From Ceratothoa steindachneri (Eukaryota > Arthropoda > Malacostraca > Isopoda > Cymothoidae), in the NCBI GenBank assembly GCA_963969495.1, contig OZ018320.1, positions 75,366,162-75,430,161 on the forward strand: a DNA stretch of 64,000 nt. Reading direction: 5' to 3'. A program made the position numbers and the translations under genes. Shown in pieces: positions 15,130 to 26,244 of this stretch. Below the pieces are notes generated by a model. The model ran no database searches. It was not told the origin of the DNA and was given only the letters and a program-made list of their open reading frames with translations. Within the stretch, counting starts at the first letter, position 1, and every line of letters begins with the position of its first letter.

Positions 15130-15705
15130 TATCAAAACAATCAAAATTAAAAGTGTTTGTGGTGGTTAATTACGATCGTAAAAATAAGTTCGGTACGAGA
15201 AAGTGCGTCACTTCAGGGAAGTTCCTACGATGGTTTTCCTAACTCTATCTTCAACAATTGAGGGTGCTTAATCTTTTTGTTACATAAGATTCCTCATTTC
15301 TTTTTTAATTTAATTTTCAACCAAAAATAAAAAATGTTGCCTATTATTTACGATCTGAAAATTGAGTTCGGTTCGATAAAGTGTCTCTAAAGGGGAGTTC
15401 CTACCTTGCTTCTTCTCACTTTCTCTTCAACAATTGTAGTTGCTTAAAATACTTATTCACTAAGGCTCATAATTTCCTTTCTAATTTAATTTTCATTCCA
15501 ATGCCGTGCAAGAATTCCGTCTCCCTACCTTCCGAATTTAGTTCAGTTTAAGAAAATGCGTATCTTCAGGGAAGTTCCTAAGTTGCTTTTTGCACTTTGT
15601 CTTCACGATTGCGGTTTCTTAAAATAGTTGTTCCAAAATGCTCATTTTATTTCTAATTTAATTTCCATTCAAAATGGCATGCGTGATTTCCGTCACCCTA
15701 ACTTC
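15130..15705 (+). repeat. ~175-bp tandem repeat, three imperfect units
   Basis: The same sequence of landmarks occurs three times: TTCGGTACGAGAAAGTGCG at 15189, TTCGGTTCGATAAAGTG at 15367 and TTCAGTTTAAGAAAATGCG at 15542. Each is followed by GGGAGTTCCTA or GGAAGTTCCTA, then a TTCAACAATTG-like motif, then TTTCTAATTTAATTTTCA. Spacings are 178 and 175 bases. The units have diverged by point changes and small indels, so the duplications are old. Confidence 0.8.
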
Positions 15706-17849
15706 CCAATCCAAACATCCAGTTGCACCTATAGTTAAAAGTCGTGGTTTAATTATAAGAAGGATTACCTTAATCTTTAATAAAGCCAGTGGAGATCTAG
15801 AAACTGTTTCCATCTATGAAAATAAATTGCATGGAAGAATAGATGCCATACAAACCCCTCCTGTATAATTGAACGAACGAATAAATCAAATTATCTCATT
15901 AAATATGGATGAAGTAAATGTATCCTCGTTCGAAGAAAATTGCCTTTTCAAATTGACTACGAGTTTGAAGTCAAAATTACATTAAACGATCTTTCGACAA
16001 ACCCAATAATCACCTCATCTAACTCTACCATTTCCAGCGAAGCCTTGAACTTGAATGTCAACGAAGCTTTGAGTAATCTTTGTCCGAAAGGGCCTTTCAA
16101 CTTAAGTCCCAAGTTTTATTTAAACTTATTCTTTCTGTTCTTAATTACAGCCCTCTTCAACATTGAATTTTTTTAAAAGACTCATTCCTTTCAAATTGTT
16201 AACACAGCATTTCACATTTCTAGGATGGAGCTTCGAATATTAAAATCTCAAATTCTAGTACACCTTATAATGAATATTCTAAGACTCTACATTCAAAAGT
16301 AAAACTATTCGAAGGAATCCACTCTATGGAGGACCTTTGTCGCGCACAGCGCTTTCCTTTAGCTTACAAGTCTTGCAAAGCTAAGACGCATACCACAGCC
16401 CACCGTCCATCAACTTTCAAATATAGTCAAACCTCACAAACAAGTAAAGGACAAGTAGTTTCGTTGAGGTGTGTAAATAAATATGTTAAAGGTTTTAAAG
16501 CGCCATCTAAAATCGGTAGAAATTATTTGCTTCCTACTTTGATATGAAACTTTGGATTTGGAAAGTAAGTTTGGAACATGAACGATTCCTATCAAAATTT
16601 CATCTAAAATATATTTCATGTCCGGAACAGTGGCTGCGTTAATGGGTGCTAACTTTCCAAAGCTAGCCTCAGATACTTGCACAAGCAAAACTTTCATCTG
16701 CACTAAGAATAATTATATGTGGGAAATGGAAGCTAGTCTATGTTCTGGGTCTCTCCGATAATACTCGTATCGGCTAAATATTTAGTCGAATCAAACCTGT
16801 TTGCAATTCATGCTGGGAGCTGATGGGGGCCTTCTAGCAGTTAGGGCATTCTACCATCAGTTCGATTTGACTTGGGGGAATAAACCGTTTGCTCGGGGTC
16901 GATGTGAATTACCACCTGAAGCTGAATACAGCAGCGTGTTGGGCAAGGTGCTTTCTGGTGACCGAGACCGGTTCGATTCCTCGCAGAAACAACAGCTAAT
17001 TTAGTGATATCTAGCAAAAGGGGAATCAGGGGCCCCTCGTCTGCGTGTTGGGCGCTTCGCATCAGAGAATCGCCATCATGACAGGGCGAAAAAAAAGCAA
17101 GCTGACTATCTAAGAAATTAACGGGTTACTCAAAGTTGGCAGGCATCAGGAAACCTTGCCCTACCGGGATGTATTTCTTTCTGAAAAAGAGAAAAAGGCA
17201 CATCGAGAGGAGGGGGGGGGGGAGTTTATAAAAAGTAAATCCAACGGTGGCCCACTTTAACGTTACTAAGTTTGAAGTGGAGTACAAAGCCTAGAGTGAA
17301 GTCAGACAACCTGCAAGGCATACAAATTTGGGATCTAAGTTAGACGAAACATTCGAATTTAGCGACAGTTCTGCCCTAAGATCTATTAATTCAAATTTTC
17401 AAGATTTCTTCCCAAATAAGATATGGAACTGGATTAGGACTTCCGCTTAGAATCACTGGGTATCCGAGATAAGAAAGTAGGATGTGAGTCCGAGGTCGAA
17501 TTTCGAACTAAGGAAAGCTCCGACCGGGTGTGGTTGGGGAAAGTGAGAATGCCTCATTACACTCTCGAACATCGTCATCTGATTCAATTCAAATTTATTT
17601 AAAGCATTAAAAAAAATTTCCCCTTTGCTCGAATTATTCTCTCCTTCATTCGAATTGTCAGAAGCCAGAGTAAATATAAAATAAATCAAACTTCTATTTT
17701 TCAATTTAAGAGTATCTTGTCTAAGTTTTAAAAAAATTTCCCCTCAAATATTTAAACTTCCTAACTGTGTTGAATTAAATTCTTTCAAGCCTCAGACTCA
17801 GACTTTTTTATTACTTTACCTTTTTTCTCAACGGGAATGTTGTTAAAAT
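15706..17849. other. interior between the two 1-kb repeats; no recognised gene
   Basis: Short frames (64, 78 and 73 codons at 15674-15868, 15940-16176 and 16326-16547) show no motif I know. A B-box-like GGTTCGATTCC is at 16970-16980 inside a moderately GC-rich patch (16800-17060), but I could not pair it with a convincing A-box. A G-run is at about 17209-17224. If the flanking repeats are LTRs, this interior should have held gag-pol, and no such remnant is visible. Confidence 0.45.
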
Positions 17850-18945
17850 TACAGTTCAGTGGAATTTCCAGTCTTTCTTTCGTACTACCACTTTTTACTC
17901 TGTTTACCTTCTATATCTATATATTTTTAACACAAGCCTTAAAGTTTCATCTCGAGTATCTCTAACTGTTGACCAATGTTAATAGCATTATTTCTTTTTA
18001 GTACTGTTTTTAGTCGCGTGCGAGCGACTCTATAAATTACTATGTCGGTCCGTAGGTCGTCGGTCGGATGGAAGCCATTTTCCTTTTCAATGAGTTTTTA
18101 AAAGTTTTGAAAGTCGTAAAGTCATATGGTCATTAAGTCCATAAGTCAGAATAATTGAAAGAGTGTGACTCAGATTTGTTTACCTTGTTGGCTCAGTGGA
18201 TTTGTGGTGGGTGCTGAGACCTCTCTCCTCTCTATGAGCCGAGAGTCTTGGCCTGAGATGGTTGCTTTCTCATACTCGTCCGAGCTCGGGCCTTCTCCCA
18301 TTTGGGGTGAGTGGAGCTTCTGGTCGCTCACTCCACATAGTCCGGGGTAATTGTGTGGGAGAGCGCTATAGGTTAGTTAGCACAAAAAGACTTAGTGCTT
18401 TACATTTTTAAGAAAGTACACCTGAGACTTCCATCGTGGGCAGAAGTCAAAGGGCAGCGAACAAGTTCAAACTTCCTAATTGTTTCTGCATTCTTTAACC
18501 TTCCTCTTTATACTTTTCAACTAGGAATTTCCAACCTATTTCCTACTTTTATCGATGTGTTTACCTTAAGCAAAATTATTCTCGTATCAAGCGGAAAGGT
18601 AAGTAATTATGTTTATTTGTCATAGTATCTCCATGGTCCTCAAACATTAAACATTACAAGTAACTATCTCGCTGCTCTAGCAACAAACTTCTAATTCTTA
18701 TAACTTTATTCAGATTGCAATCGTGTAGATTTCATTCAAACTCTACTCGGGATGTAATCATGCTCGTTTATTTAAACTATTAAATCAAACCTTTAACTCT
18801 AATTCCTATTTGAATTTCATTTCCGCAAGCGATGGAATCTGGGAACTAACGCAGATTTTGATTTCTGAAATTAATCCATTTCCGATCGTTTATTCCGTTT
18901 CCATCGTCCAACATCAAACGCCGACCTAATAGGTTGGTGACCCCC
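17850..18945 (+). repeat. ~1-kb diverged direct repeat, right copy
   Basis: This is the partner of 14150-15110, in the same orientation. It additionally contains a copy of dispersed repeat R1 (18008-18190) at a place where the left copy has unrelated sequence. R1 therefore inserted into, or was lost from, one copy after the duplication. The right end runs into a C-run and a CA-rich stretch at about 18940-18962. Confidence 0.7.
18008..18190 (+). repeat. dispersed repeat family R1, copy 2
   Basis: It begins TTTTAGTCGCGTGCGAGCGA, continues with TATGTCGGTCCGTAGGTCGT, then TTTTGAAAGTCGTAAAGTCA, and closes with AAGTCAGAATAATTGAAAGA and a TTACCTTGTTGG ending. It lacks the central ~127-bp subrepeat present once at 49012-49140 and three times at 27200-27575. 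Confidence 0.7.
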
Positions 18946-19169
18946 CCCCCCCACACACACCTCCCTCAATTCGAGGCTATCACATTAACAGAGGAGAGTG
19001 AGTGGGTGTGTTGTTTAGCGAAGGCGGGAAAGGAAGTGATAGCTGTTTCGGGATTGGCTATATGCATGATGATAAGCGCGGAGGTACTTAACCAGGTCTC
19101 TCTGGTATCAGCATATCCACCACTGGCAGGTACCTCGCGACACACATGTTAGAAAAAAGAACATACCTA
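18946..19169. other. no recognisable gene
   Basis: A 72-codon frame (18934-19152) without recognised motifs lies between the repeat and the LINE fragment. Probably non-coding. Confidence 0.4.
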
Positions 19170-20360
19170 GGAATTTTGCCTAGAAAAGTTGAAATTTTTC
19201 TAAGATTTCGATTGATTCCTTTCGATCATTTTGTTCAGTTTGCAGTACTTAATCCAGTTGCTTCTCGAACTCGTTAATAGTATCGCTATTTAATACAGCA
19301 ACAGGAAGCCGATTCCAGTATTCAACTATACTGCACGTTAAGAAGTTTCCCACCAGTCTAGTTAGAGGCCGCAGTATCTGCAGCTTCGACCCGTGGTTCC
19401 GAGTCCAATTCTGGTTTAGAGTAAACAACTTCGCGTGATAAATTTCTTCGAAACCTCAAAAAATCTTGAATGCTTCTATTAGTTGTCCACGCAGTCTTCG
19501 GGTCTCTAGAGAGGAGAAACCCAGCTCTCGCAGACGTGTCCGATGGTTCCTGTTTCTTATCGATGAGATTAGTTTTGTTTCTTTGGCTTGCCCCCCCTCC
19601 AAGAGGTCAATTTCTTTTTGAAAGCATAGGGACCAGAATTGCACCCCATATTCCAATTGAGGTCTAACCAACCAGTTTTAAAGTTTCAAAACAACCTCCT
19701 TATTCCAGGATGTGCATTGTCTCTTTATATAGCCTAACAGGTGTTGGTTTTCTCTCAACCTCTACGCACTGTTTAGAGAATCTCAAGTCTGCTAATCAGC
19801 ACTCCCAGGTCCTTTTTCACTTTGGTCAATTTTTAGCTTTTTGATTTTTAACGTGTACTCGGACTCGGTATTCGCATGCTCGATGAGCATTACTTGCCCT
19901 TTTCCAATTTGAAAGGCATCTTCCACACGTCCAACCAATCGCCTGCTTGTTGTAGGTCGTCTTGGATTCTATCCATTTCTTCAGGAAACGCTACACATCC
20001 GCCTATTTTGGTGTCGTGCGAAAACATGGTGATTTTGCTCATCATTAATACATCTAGACCATTCATGTAGATGAAGAACAGGAGGGGCCGATGAGTGAGC
20101 CCTGTGGAACACCGTTAGTGACCGACCGCCAGTCTGAGGTCTGTCCACCTCCCACAACTCTCTGTCACCTGTTAGACAGCCAATTATCTATCAACTTTGC
20201 CACTTCGCCTCTAATTGTCATCTTGCGTACCTTTGGCATAAGCTTCTTGTGAGGTACTTTATCAAGAGCATTTTGAAATTCCAAGTAAATATGTCCACCG
20301 CTATGGATCGCTCGTAAACATGAAAAAACTCCATTAGTGTTGACGAGATCCATGATTAGA
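19170..20360 (-). pseudogene. CR1/Jockey-type LINE, RT fragment (family 1, copy B)
   Basis: Reading the minus strand from 20353, the frame gives IYLEFQNALDKVPHKKLM (the first RT aspartate block), and VAKLIDNWLSNR follows. NGVPQGS then appears in another frame near 20120, and FSHDTKI near 20030 stands where FADDTK is expected, so the catalytic box is mutated (ADD to SHD). The C-terminal blocks LEYGVQFWS and SLETRRLRGQLIEAFKIF lie at 19456-19671. Further blocks towards 19300 correspond to the WNALP region of copy A, with frameshifts. It is older than the copy at 853-1950. Its 5' border lies against the tail of the next LINE at 20398. Confidence 0.8.
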
Positions 20361-20397
20361 TTTCCGGGTCAGGTTATTTCAATCCAGCTGGTCCATA

Positions 20398-21835
20398 TTA
20401 TTATTATTATTATTAAAGTTCCAAGCCACAACCCCAACTGGAAGAGCAAATAGCTATAAGCCCAAGGGCCCCAGTGGGGAAAGAAACCTGGTATGGAAAA
20501 AACGAAACAAAGATTAAGAAAAACATAATAAATAAATAGAAAATCAAAAAAAAAAAAAAAAAATAAAAAAAATAAAAAAATTAAATGCTATAATGTTAAA
20601 AATATTATAATATTATATATGTGTGGATAATGAATAAAATATTAAAGTTATAAGTTTCTGTTAATTAAAAATGTATTAGCACCCACTTTAAATTTCTGAA
20701 GTTCCAAGGACTCAACAACAACACTAGGAAGTTCATTCCACAGTTTAGTTGTGTTAGGAATGAAACTTCTTGAAAACTGTGTTGTGTTGAATCTCATAGG
20801 CGTAAAGGCCCTACTATTGGCATTTAGTACACCTCTGGTAACTCGTTGAGGGGCATATAAATTGGGCAGATCGTGATGCAGTGGATGATCTGCATTGTTA
20901 AAAATTTTATATAAGATGCATAAGGAGCTTATTGCTCGCCTGTGCCACAGATCAACTTTGAGGTCAGGAATTAAAAATTTTATTGCTCTCAAATTTTTAT
21001 CTAATAAATTAAGATAAGAGTTGGCTGCCGAACTCCAAACAGGGGCGCAATATTCAAAACACGGAAGAATAAAAGCATTAAAACAATTTTTAAGAACAGT
21101 CTGCTCTCCAAATACTTTGTAAGATTTCCTCAAAATGCCAATTTTTTGAGCAATAGAGGAGGAAATAGATCGAATGTGATTCTCAAAAGTAAACCTAGAG
21201 TCAAGCATAACTCCAAGCAACTTAAAAGAATCACATATGGAGATGGGAATGTTATTTATTAAAAGATCTGGATGGGGAGGATCTAGTGTTCTGGATCTGC
21301 TAACAATCATACTCTGGGTTTTCTTTGCATTTAACTTCATGCCCCATGAAGTGCACCAAACATTTATCTTAGCCAGATCTCTATTTAAAGACTCTGCAAC
21401 CGATGCTCTCAACTCAGGAGATGGGACTGGGGCTATTAGAGTAGCATCATCAGCATAGGCTATAAGTCTATTTTCCAGTCCAAACCACATATCATGGGTA
21501 TATAATATAAACAGTAGAGGACCAAGAACACTGCCTTGTGGTACACCAGATAGCACCTCTCTCTCATCACTAAAATTATTGTCAACATAAACCTTTTGAT
21601 GTCGATTTGTTAAAAATTGTTCAATAATATTTAAAAATACACCACCTACTCCCAACTGCTTCAACTTAAATATCAGGGCCTTATGATTGACACGGTCAAA
21701 TGCGGCACTGAAATCCAGGCCAACTAAGCGAACTTCTTGACCAGAGTCTAATGATTTTTGGACAATGGTGGAGACAGTGAGAAGTGCATCACAAGTGCTC
21801 AGACCCAAAACTCTATCTAGGGAGAGTAAGGTATA
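20398..21835 (-). mobile_element. 5'-truncated CR1-like LINE with (AAT)n tail (family 3)
   Basis: On the minus strand the element runs from a truncated RT start near 21835, through one clean reading frame and a 3' UTR (20416-20647), to a tail read as (AAT)n, seen on the plus strand as ATT repeats at 20398-20415. A short trinucleotide tail is typical of CR1/Jockey-like LINEs. The UTR contains an A-rich region and the plus-strand motif GCTATAAGCCCAAGGGCC, which I recall as common in palaemonid shrimp sequence (memory, not searched). The 5' truncation abuts GAGTTAG-type low-complexity sequence. This is the best preserved element in the window, hence probably the youngest. Confidence 0.85.
20648..21808 (-). 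CDS. LINE reverse transcriptase, C-terminal two thirds, uninterrupted
   Basis: The 386-codon frame has no stop and no frameshift. The first codon here is TTG; the frame stays open upstream to about 21838, where the element is truncated, so this is an internal fragment and not a true start. RT motifs appear in order: VGLDFSAAFDRVNHKAL with the first Asp at about residue 34, [19 protein letters not shown] at about 88-106, AYADDATLI (the catalytic YADD) at about 118-126, and WGMKLNAKKTQSMIVSR. The thumb and C-terminal region continues through FKLLGVMLDSRFTF, and the end contains FIPNTTKLWNELPSVVVES. Fingers and endonuclease are missing, so it cannot retrotranspose by itself. The preserved catalytic residues and clean frame point to recent insertion. 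Confidence 0.88.
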   Translation of the reverse strand: MGLSTCDALLTVSTIVQKSLDSGQEVRLVGLDFSAAFDRVNHKALIFKLKQLGVGGVFLNIIEQFLTNRHQKVYVDNNFSDEREVLSGVPQGSVLGPLLFILYTHDMWFGLENRLIAYADDATLIAPVPSPELRASVAESLNRDLAKINVWCTSWGMKLNAKKTQSMIVSRSRTLDPPHPDLLINNIPISICDSFKLLGVMLDSRFTFENHIRSISSSIAQKIGILRKSYKVFGEQTVLKNCFNAFILPCFEYCAPVWSSAANSYLNLLDKNLRAIKFLIPDLKVDLWHRRAISSLCILYKIFNNADHPLHHDLPNLYAPQRVTRGVLNANSRAFTPMRFNTTQFSRSFIPNTTKLWNELPSVVVESLELQKFKVGANTFLINRNL

Positions 21836-22135
<300 letters not shown>

Positions 22136-22197
22136 GGGGCATAAGTTTCCATACATAGGAAAATGTAGATTTTTTTATGTTTCAGATACCCTAGAAT

Positions 22198-22604
22198 ATG
22201 CGCTTGACGAAAGAGCAACGAATTGAAATAATACTGATGGCTAGGTCAGGTAGCAGTGGCATGGTCGCAATGAACTTTAACAGAAAACATGGAATGAACA
22301 TCACACACGACAATGTGGCAAAACATATTAACGAGTCTCAGAAAACTCGAAATGGTGCAGATCAATCGCAAGTGGTCCAAGATATACAGCCACCGATGAA
22401 GATACAACAGCTACGATACTTGCAGCGCTTACACGAAGTCCCAGAAAAAGGACACGACGGTTGTATGCAGAATGTCGTGTCACCAGATCGAGTATCAGGC
22501 GCATTTTGAAAGCAAACAAATGGCATCCATACAAATTGCATATGGCATAGCATTTGAATGAAGACGACCCGGATAGACAGATGGAATTCTGTGAATGGGC
22601 ATTA
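22198..22604 (+). pseudogene. mariner-type transposase N-terminus (5' part of chimera)
   Basis: The first frame (22198-22509) starts MRLTKEQRIEIILMARSGSS and holds the first helix-turn-helix (MVAMNFNRKHGMNITHD, then VAKHINESQKT) in about residues 1-55. It then loses frame in the GRP linker region. Homologous residues reappear in other frames: RTRRLYAECRVTRSSIRRIL near 22450-22505, then NKWHPYKLHMA and HLNEDDPDRQMEFCEWALTK near 22515-22612. This is the DNA-binding region and the segment leading to the catalytic domain; all three catalytic residues of the mariner protein are absent. At its end it passes directly, without a stop, into Tc1-type sequence. Confidence 0.75.
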
Positions 22605-23335
22605 ACCAAAGTTTCGACCAAAACTGTTCGCCGTAAGCTCAATAAAGCCGGATATCATGGAAGAGCCGCCATCAAGAAACCTCTGCTTTCTCATCAAAAC
22701 ATTTAGGAAAGGTTGAACTGGTCTACAGACCAATGGAAGCAAGTAATATTATCTGACGAATCCAGTTTTTCTTTTCTCCACTACAGGGCGAGTTTATGTG
22801 TGGAGGCAGCTCGGGGACGTTTTTAATCCTGACTGCCTTCTTCTACAGTGAAGCATGGAGCAGGAAAAGTAAGGGTTCGGGCAGCCATATTTTTTAATTC
22901 TCTTCGTGCAATCGTTGCCCTGCATGGTAGGATCAACAGCAACGAATATCTGAATATTTTGGAAGATCAAGTCCATCCCATGGTCCAGACATTATTCCCT
23001 GATGATTAGTGCTTTTTACAACATGGCAATGCTCCAATACACACCGCTCAAGTGTTTAAGAATTGGTAGGAAGAGCATGGGAGTGAGCTACAATACATGC
23101 AGTGGCCTCACAATCTCCAGATCTTAATATTATTGAGAATTTGTGGCGCGTCTTGGAGCGACAAGTTAGAAGTCTTTACATTCCATCGTGATGTCTGAAA
23201 CAGCTGAAGCAGGTATTGCAAGAAGGATAGCTCAAGATTCCTCTCAATGAAGTCAGGAAGCTGTATGAATCAATCCTAAGACGCATCGATGCTGTTCAGA
23301 AAGCAAAAGGAGGACCAACTCAGTATTAAATAAAT
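22605..23335 (+). pseudogene. Tc1-like transposase C-terminal half (3' part of chimera)
   Basis: It begins VSTKTVRRKLNKAGYHGRAA, the end of the Tc1 DNA-binding region, and proceeds to KKPLLSHQN. A stop (TAG, about 22704-22706) interrupts. WKQVILSDESSF carries the first catalytic Asp, and TVKHGAGKVRVRAAIFFNSL is the central block. FLQHGNAPIHTAQVFKNW has Gly where the second catalytic Asp (QHDNAP) should be. DLNIIENLW-like residues are seen with a frameshift near 23120-23145, and the C-terminus ends IPLNEVRKLYESI. Several stops and shifts, plus the Asp-to-Gly change, show it is inactive. In Tc1 elements this domain cuts and joins DNA using a DDE triad. Confidence 0.78.
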
Positions 23336-23381
23336 ATTCATTGAATTTAACACGTGTTGTAATTATTTTGTCCAACTCCTG

Positions 23382-23383
23382 TA

Positions 23384-23453
<70 letters not shown>
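23382..23453. repeat. (TA)n microsatellite between two transposons
   Basis: About 70 bp of TA with a TTT interruption near its start and an AAA interruption near its end. It connects the right end of the chimera with the left end of the next Tc1-like element, with no other sequence between. Confidence 0.93.
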
Positions 23454-24897
23454 TGGTGGCCCCCCAAAAATTGGACCATTTTTGAGAAGCAAGATCACAA
23501 TAACCATTGCAGCTAAGGGACATGAAATAAAAACAAATGAAAGATGAATCCTTTATCTATAAATTTTTATTCATTATAAAATTCGTCTTAAAGTCATTTG
23601 ATGAGTCAATTAGCCTTTAAACAAATGCAAAAAACATGTTTTTTTTCTATTTCTAAATTGAAACCTTTGAAAAAGTTCAAACTTTTAAACTAAATTTAAA
23701 TTTTAATATACTCTCCTTTATGGTCAACCACACCCTGTAATCCTGACTTCTATTTTTAAATTGCTTTTTCAATTTTTACTTGTGAAGAATCCTCCCATGC
23801 AGTCTGAATTCGTTCACGCAGATTTTCTGATCGTGGTAGACTTTTTTTCCTCCATGGCACACCACAGGAAATAGTCGATGGAATTTATATCTGAACTGCA
23901 TGGGGGCTCATTATTTGGTTCGATAAAAGCTTGACAATTAGTTTGTGGTTCCTCCCTCCCGCCAGGGATCAGAGAAACCCTTCCTTTAATTGTAAAGCTA
24001 GTACAAGTTAGAACCAAAAACCCGAGGAAAAACAAGAGTGGAACCCAGAAAGGCACCTTAACAAATGGGGACCCCAAGAGGGATAAAAACAAAGACACAA
24101 AACACAGGGGAAAGGCAAAACGCAAACACAGGGAGGAAAGGGAGGGGAATCGAAGTGCCAGCTACGAAGACGACCTCTATATATACCCAAACGAGGAGGT
24201 GTCGCATAAAAACAAAATCAGATGATTTTTCTTCATTTCTGACAACACTTGAGACAGAACTTCATTACAATGTAAGCATAGTTATTTCCTTATACCCTTG
24301 TGCACTCACTATGCACATTGGGCGCAAAGTGGCCCAGTAGCTTCTACCGAAATAATGACCTAGACAATGACACTTCCTCTGCCAAATTTCACACTCTTGT
24401 TTTGATGCAATTGAAAGACAATCTTTCGACTGTTCTACGACAAACAAATCCACTGCCATCGGATCCGACGAATAGATGGAACTTAAAATTCTTCACTGAA
24501 ATGACCTTGACTACATTGGTCATCCGTCCTATAAAGAGACTTCCTCTTTTTCGGAGTGATCAATGGTTTGACCGCGGGTGTAGGAGCTTGAAGATTGTCT
24601 TCGTTTAGCCAATGTGACGCTCCCTGCCTGAAGAGAGCAAAGGCTCAAATCTTACTAATCTCTCGATAATCTGCTGCACCTGTCTTGACACAGCACTTCT
24701 TCATAATTTGGGTAATAGTTCTTTCTTCCCTTTTGGACGTCTTCCTTGCCCACCGGTTGATTTACCAGCCTTACATAAACCTATTTTATCATAGGTTGAC
24801 AAAATATTATGGACTACAATTTCGGAGCGCTCGGCAGTCTTTGCAATGGTTCCATTTGAAAGACCATCTTCCTAGCGTAGCTTTACGGTCAGCTCGC

Positions 24898-24929
<32 letters not shown>

Positions 24930-25275
24930 GCGAAATATATTAGACATGTTACCTGGCCAACAGCTGCAGGATAATGACCTAATGTACACGAGGTCAGACT
25001 GAAGTTCGTTGCTATGCAAGCAATTCCGGTTCTATCTACAAGAAACTTAAGCGTTCTGCTCATTTTGGACACTTCAATTGTTTTTTTTGGTAAAATGCTT
25101 ATCTGGTAATAACTTTCGTTTCATTCATCCAAATTTTCATAACATTTATCCACGCATAGTTTATACCTATATTTTATCGTACTTCAATTTTGGAAACCTT
25201 GGATTTTGTTTGGCAAAAGTTATGGAAGATGATGTGATAGAAATCGAGGCGTTCTGATCTTTTTGGAGGCTACTG
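23454..25275 (-). mobile_element. Tc1-like transposon, decayed, with foreign insert
   Basis: The right end, read inward on the minus strand from 25275, is CAGTAGCCTCCAAAAAGATC. The left end, read inward on the plus strand, is GGTGGCCCCCCAAAAATTGG. The two can be aligned as diverged terminal repeats, and TA flanks both ends. Transposase fragments run on the minus strand. MSRTLKFLVDR-type sequence near 25060 may be the N-terminal leader. KLR, then LSNGTIAKTAERSEIVVHNI is the helix-turn-helix at about 24780-24890. A decayed block near 24370-24540 includes VKVISVKNFKFHLFVGSDGS, the first catalytic block with Asp replaced. SSDINSIDYFLW at about 23860-23900 resembles the third block. A (GA)n at 24905-24929 and an unrecognised segment (about 23950-24290) interrupt it. 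Confidence 0.65.
24905..24929. repeat. (GA)n microsatellite
   Basis: Short GA tract inside the Tc1-like element. Confidence 0.9.
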
Positions 25276-26190
25276 TATAATCTTCCGTCCAGGAACCTTC
25301 CAAAAGAGTATCCATATACACATACCGCTGGCACAAAAAGGTCCATTCCCCTGGGGCACGGAGGGTTCTCTGCTCACTTCTATATGTTTAGGGAGGGGAG
25401 CAAAATCAGTACAACTCTGTACCTCATCCCCACCCAACGATAACTACTAGTCCCTGCTGCCCTCTGGCTTGACAGCCTTTGTCATTCTGATCTTTATATG
25501 AATTTCTTTACCCGGTAGGGTGATCTCATCCATGATATAAAACGGGGTGGGTGGCGTAACCTACTAGTTATGCTTTCCTTGGATTATTAACCAATGAAGC
25601 TATAACAATGGGGGTTGATTCCCTCGTTGATGGCGCGCAGCTCCGGATGAACGCTCCATTGATCCATTCCAATGCGATGACTGGGGGCACTCGTGCCGTG
25701 CCCATTATGTGTCTTACCGACCCCACTATTTATAATTGATAAGGCATGTATAAGGTGCCCTTGCACCCTCTCTCCCTTTTTGGCCCCTCTTTTGATTCCT
25801 TTCCTTTCTATCTTGCGCTCCCCCCCCCCCCAGCCCTCCCGGTCTCTATCAATTCGTTCTCACTCCTTTCACAGCGTATGAGTGCCACCCACCGACTCTG
25901 GTTAACAAATTGAATCAGCCCATGACCCTGGGATGAACGGTGCCACTGTCACTCATACCCCCCCCCCCACCTGACAGTGCCTGCGAGGCCACGGGGCGGC
26001 GAGGGGCTGTAAATCAAGGGAATCCACTGAATAGCCCTCGGCAGTCGTCGCTCTTCGCCACGAGCCGTTTTTAATAAAGGCTTGAAAGGGGGATCTTTAT
26101 GACCGTTTCGGGGGGCTGGGGGCAATTTAAGAGGCACTGGAACGATGGAACGATCTGTAAAGGGTGTTGGGTACGTACCAGTTTGAAGAC

Positions 26191-26244
<54 letters not shown>

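Noticed and set aside
16920..16995. Possible tRNA or SINE because of GGTTCGATTCC
   Set aside because: No convincing A-box at the right spacing and the stems do not pair.
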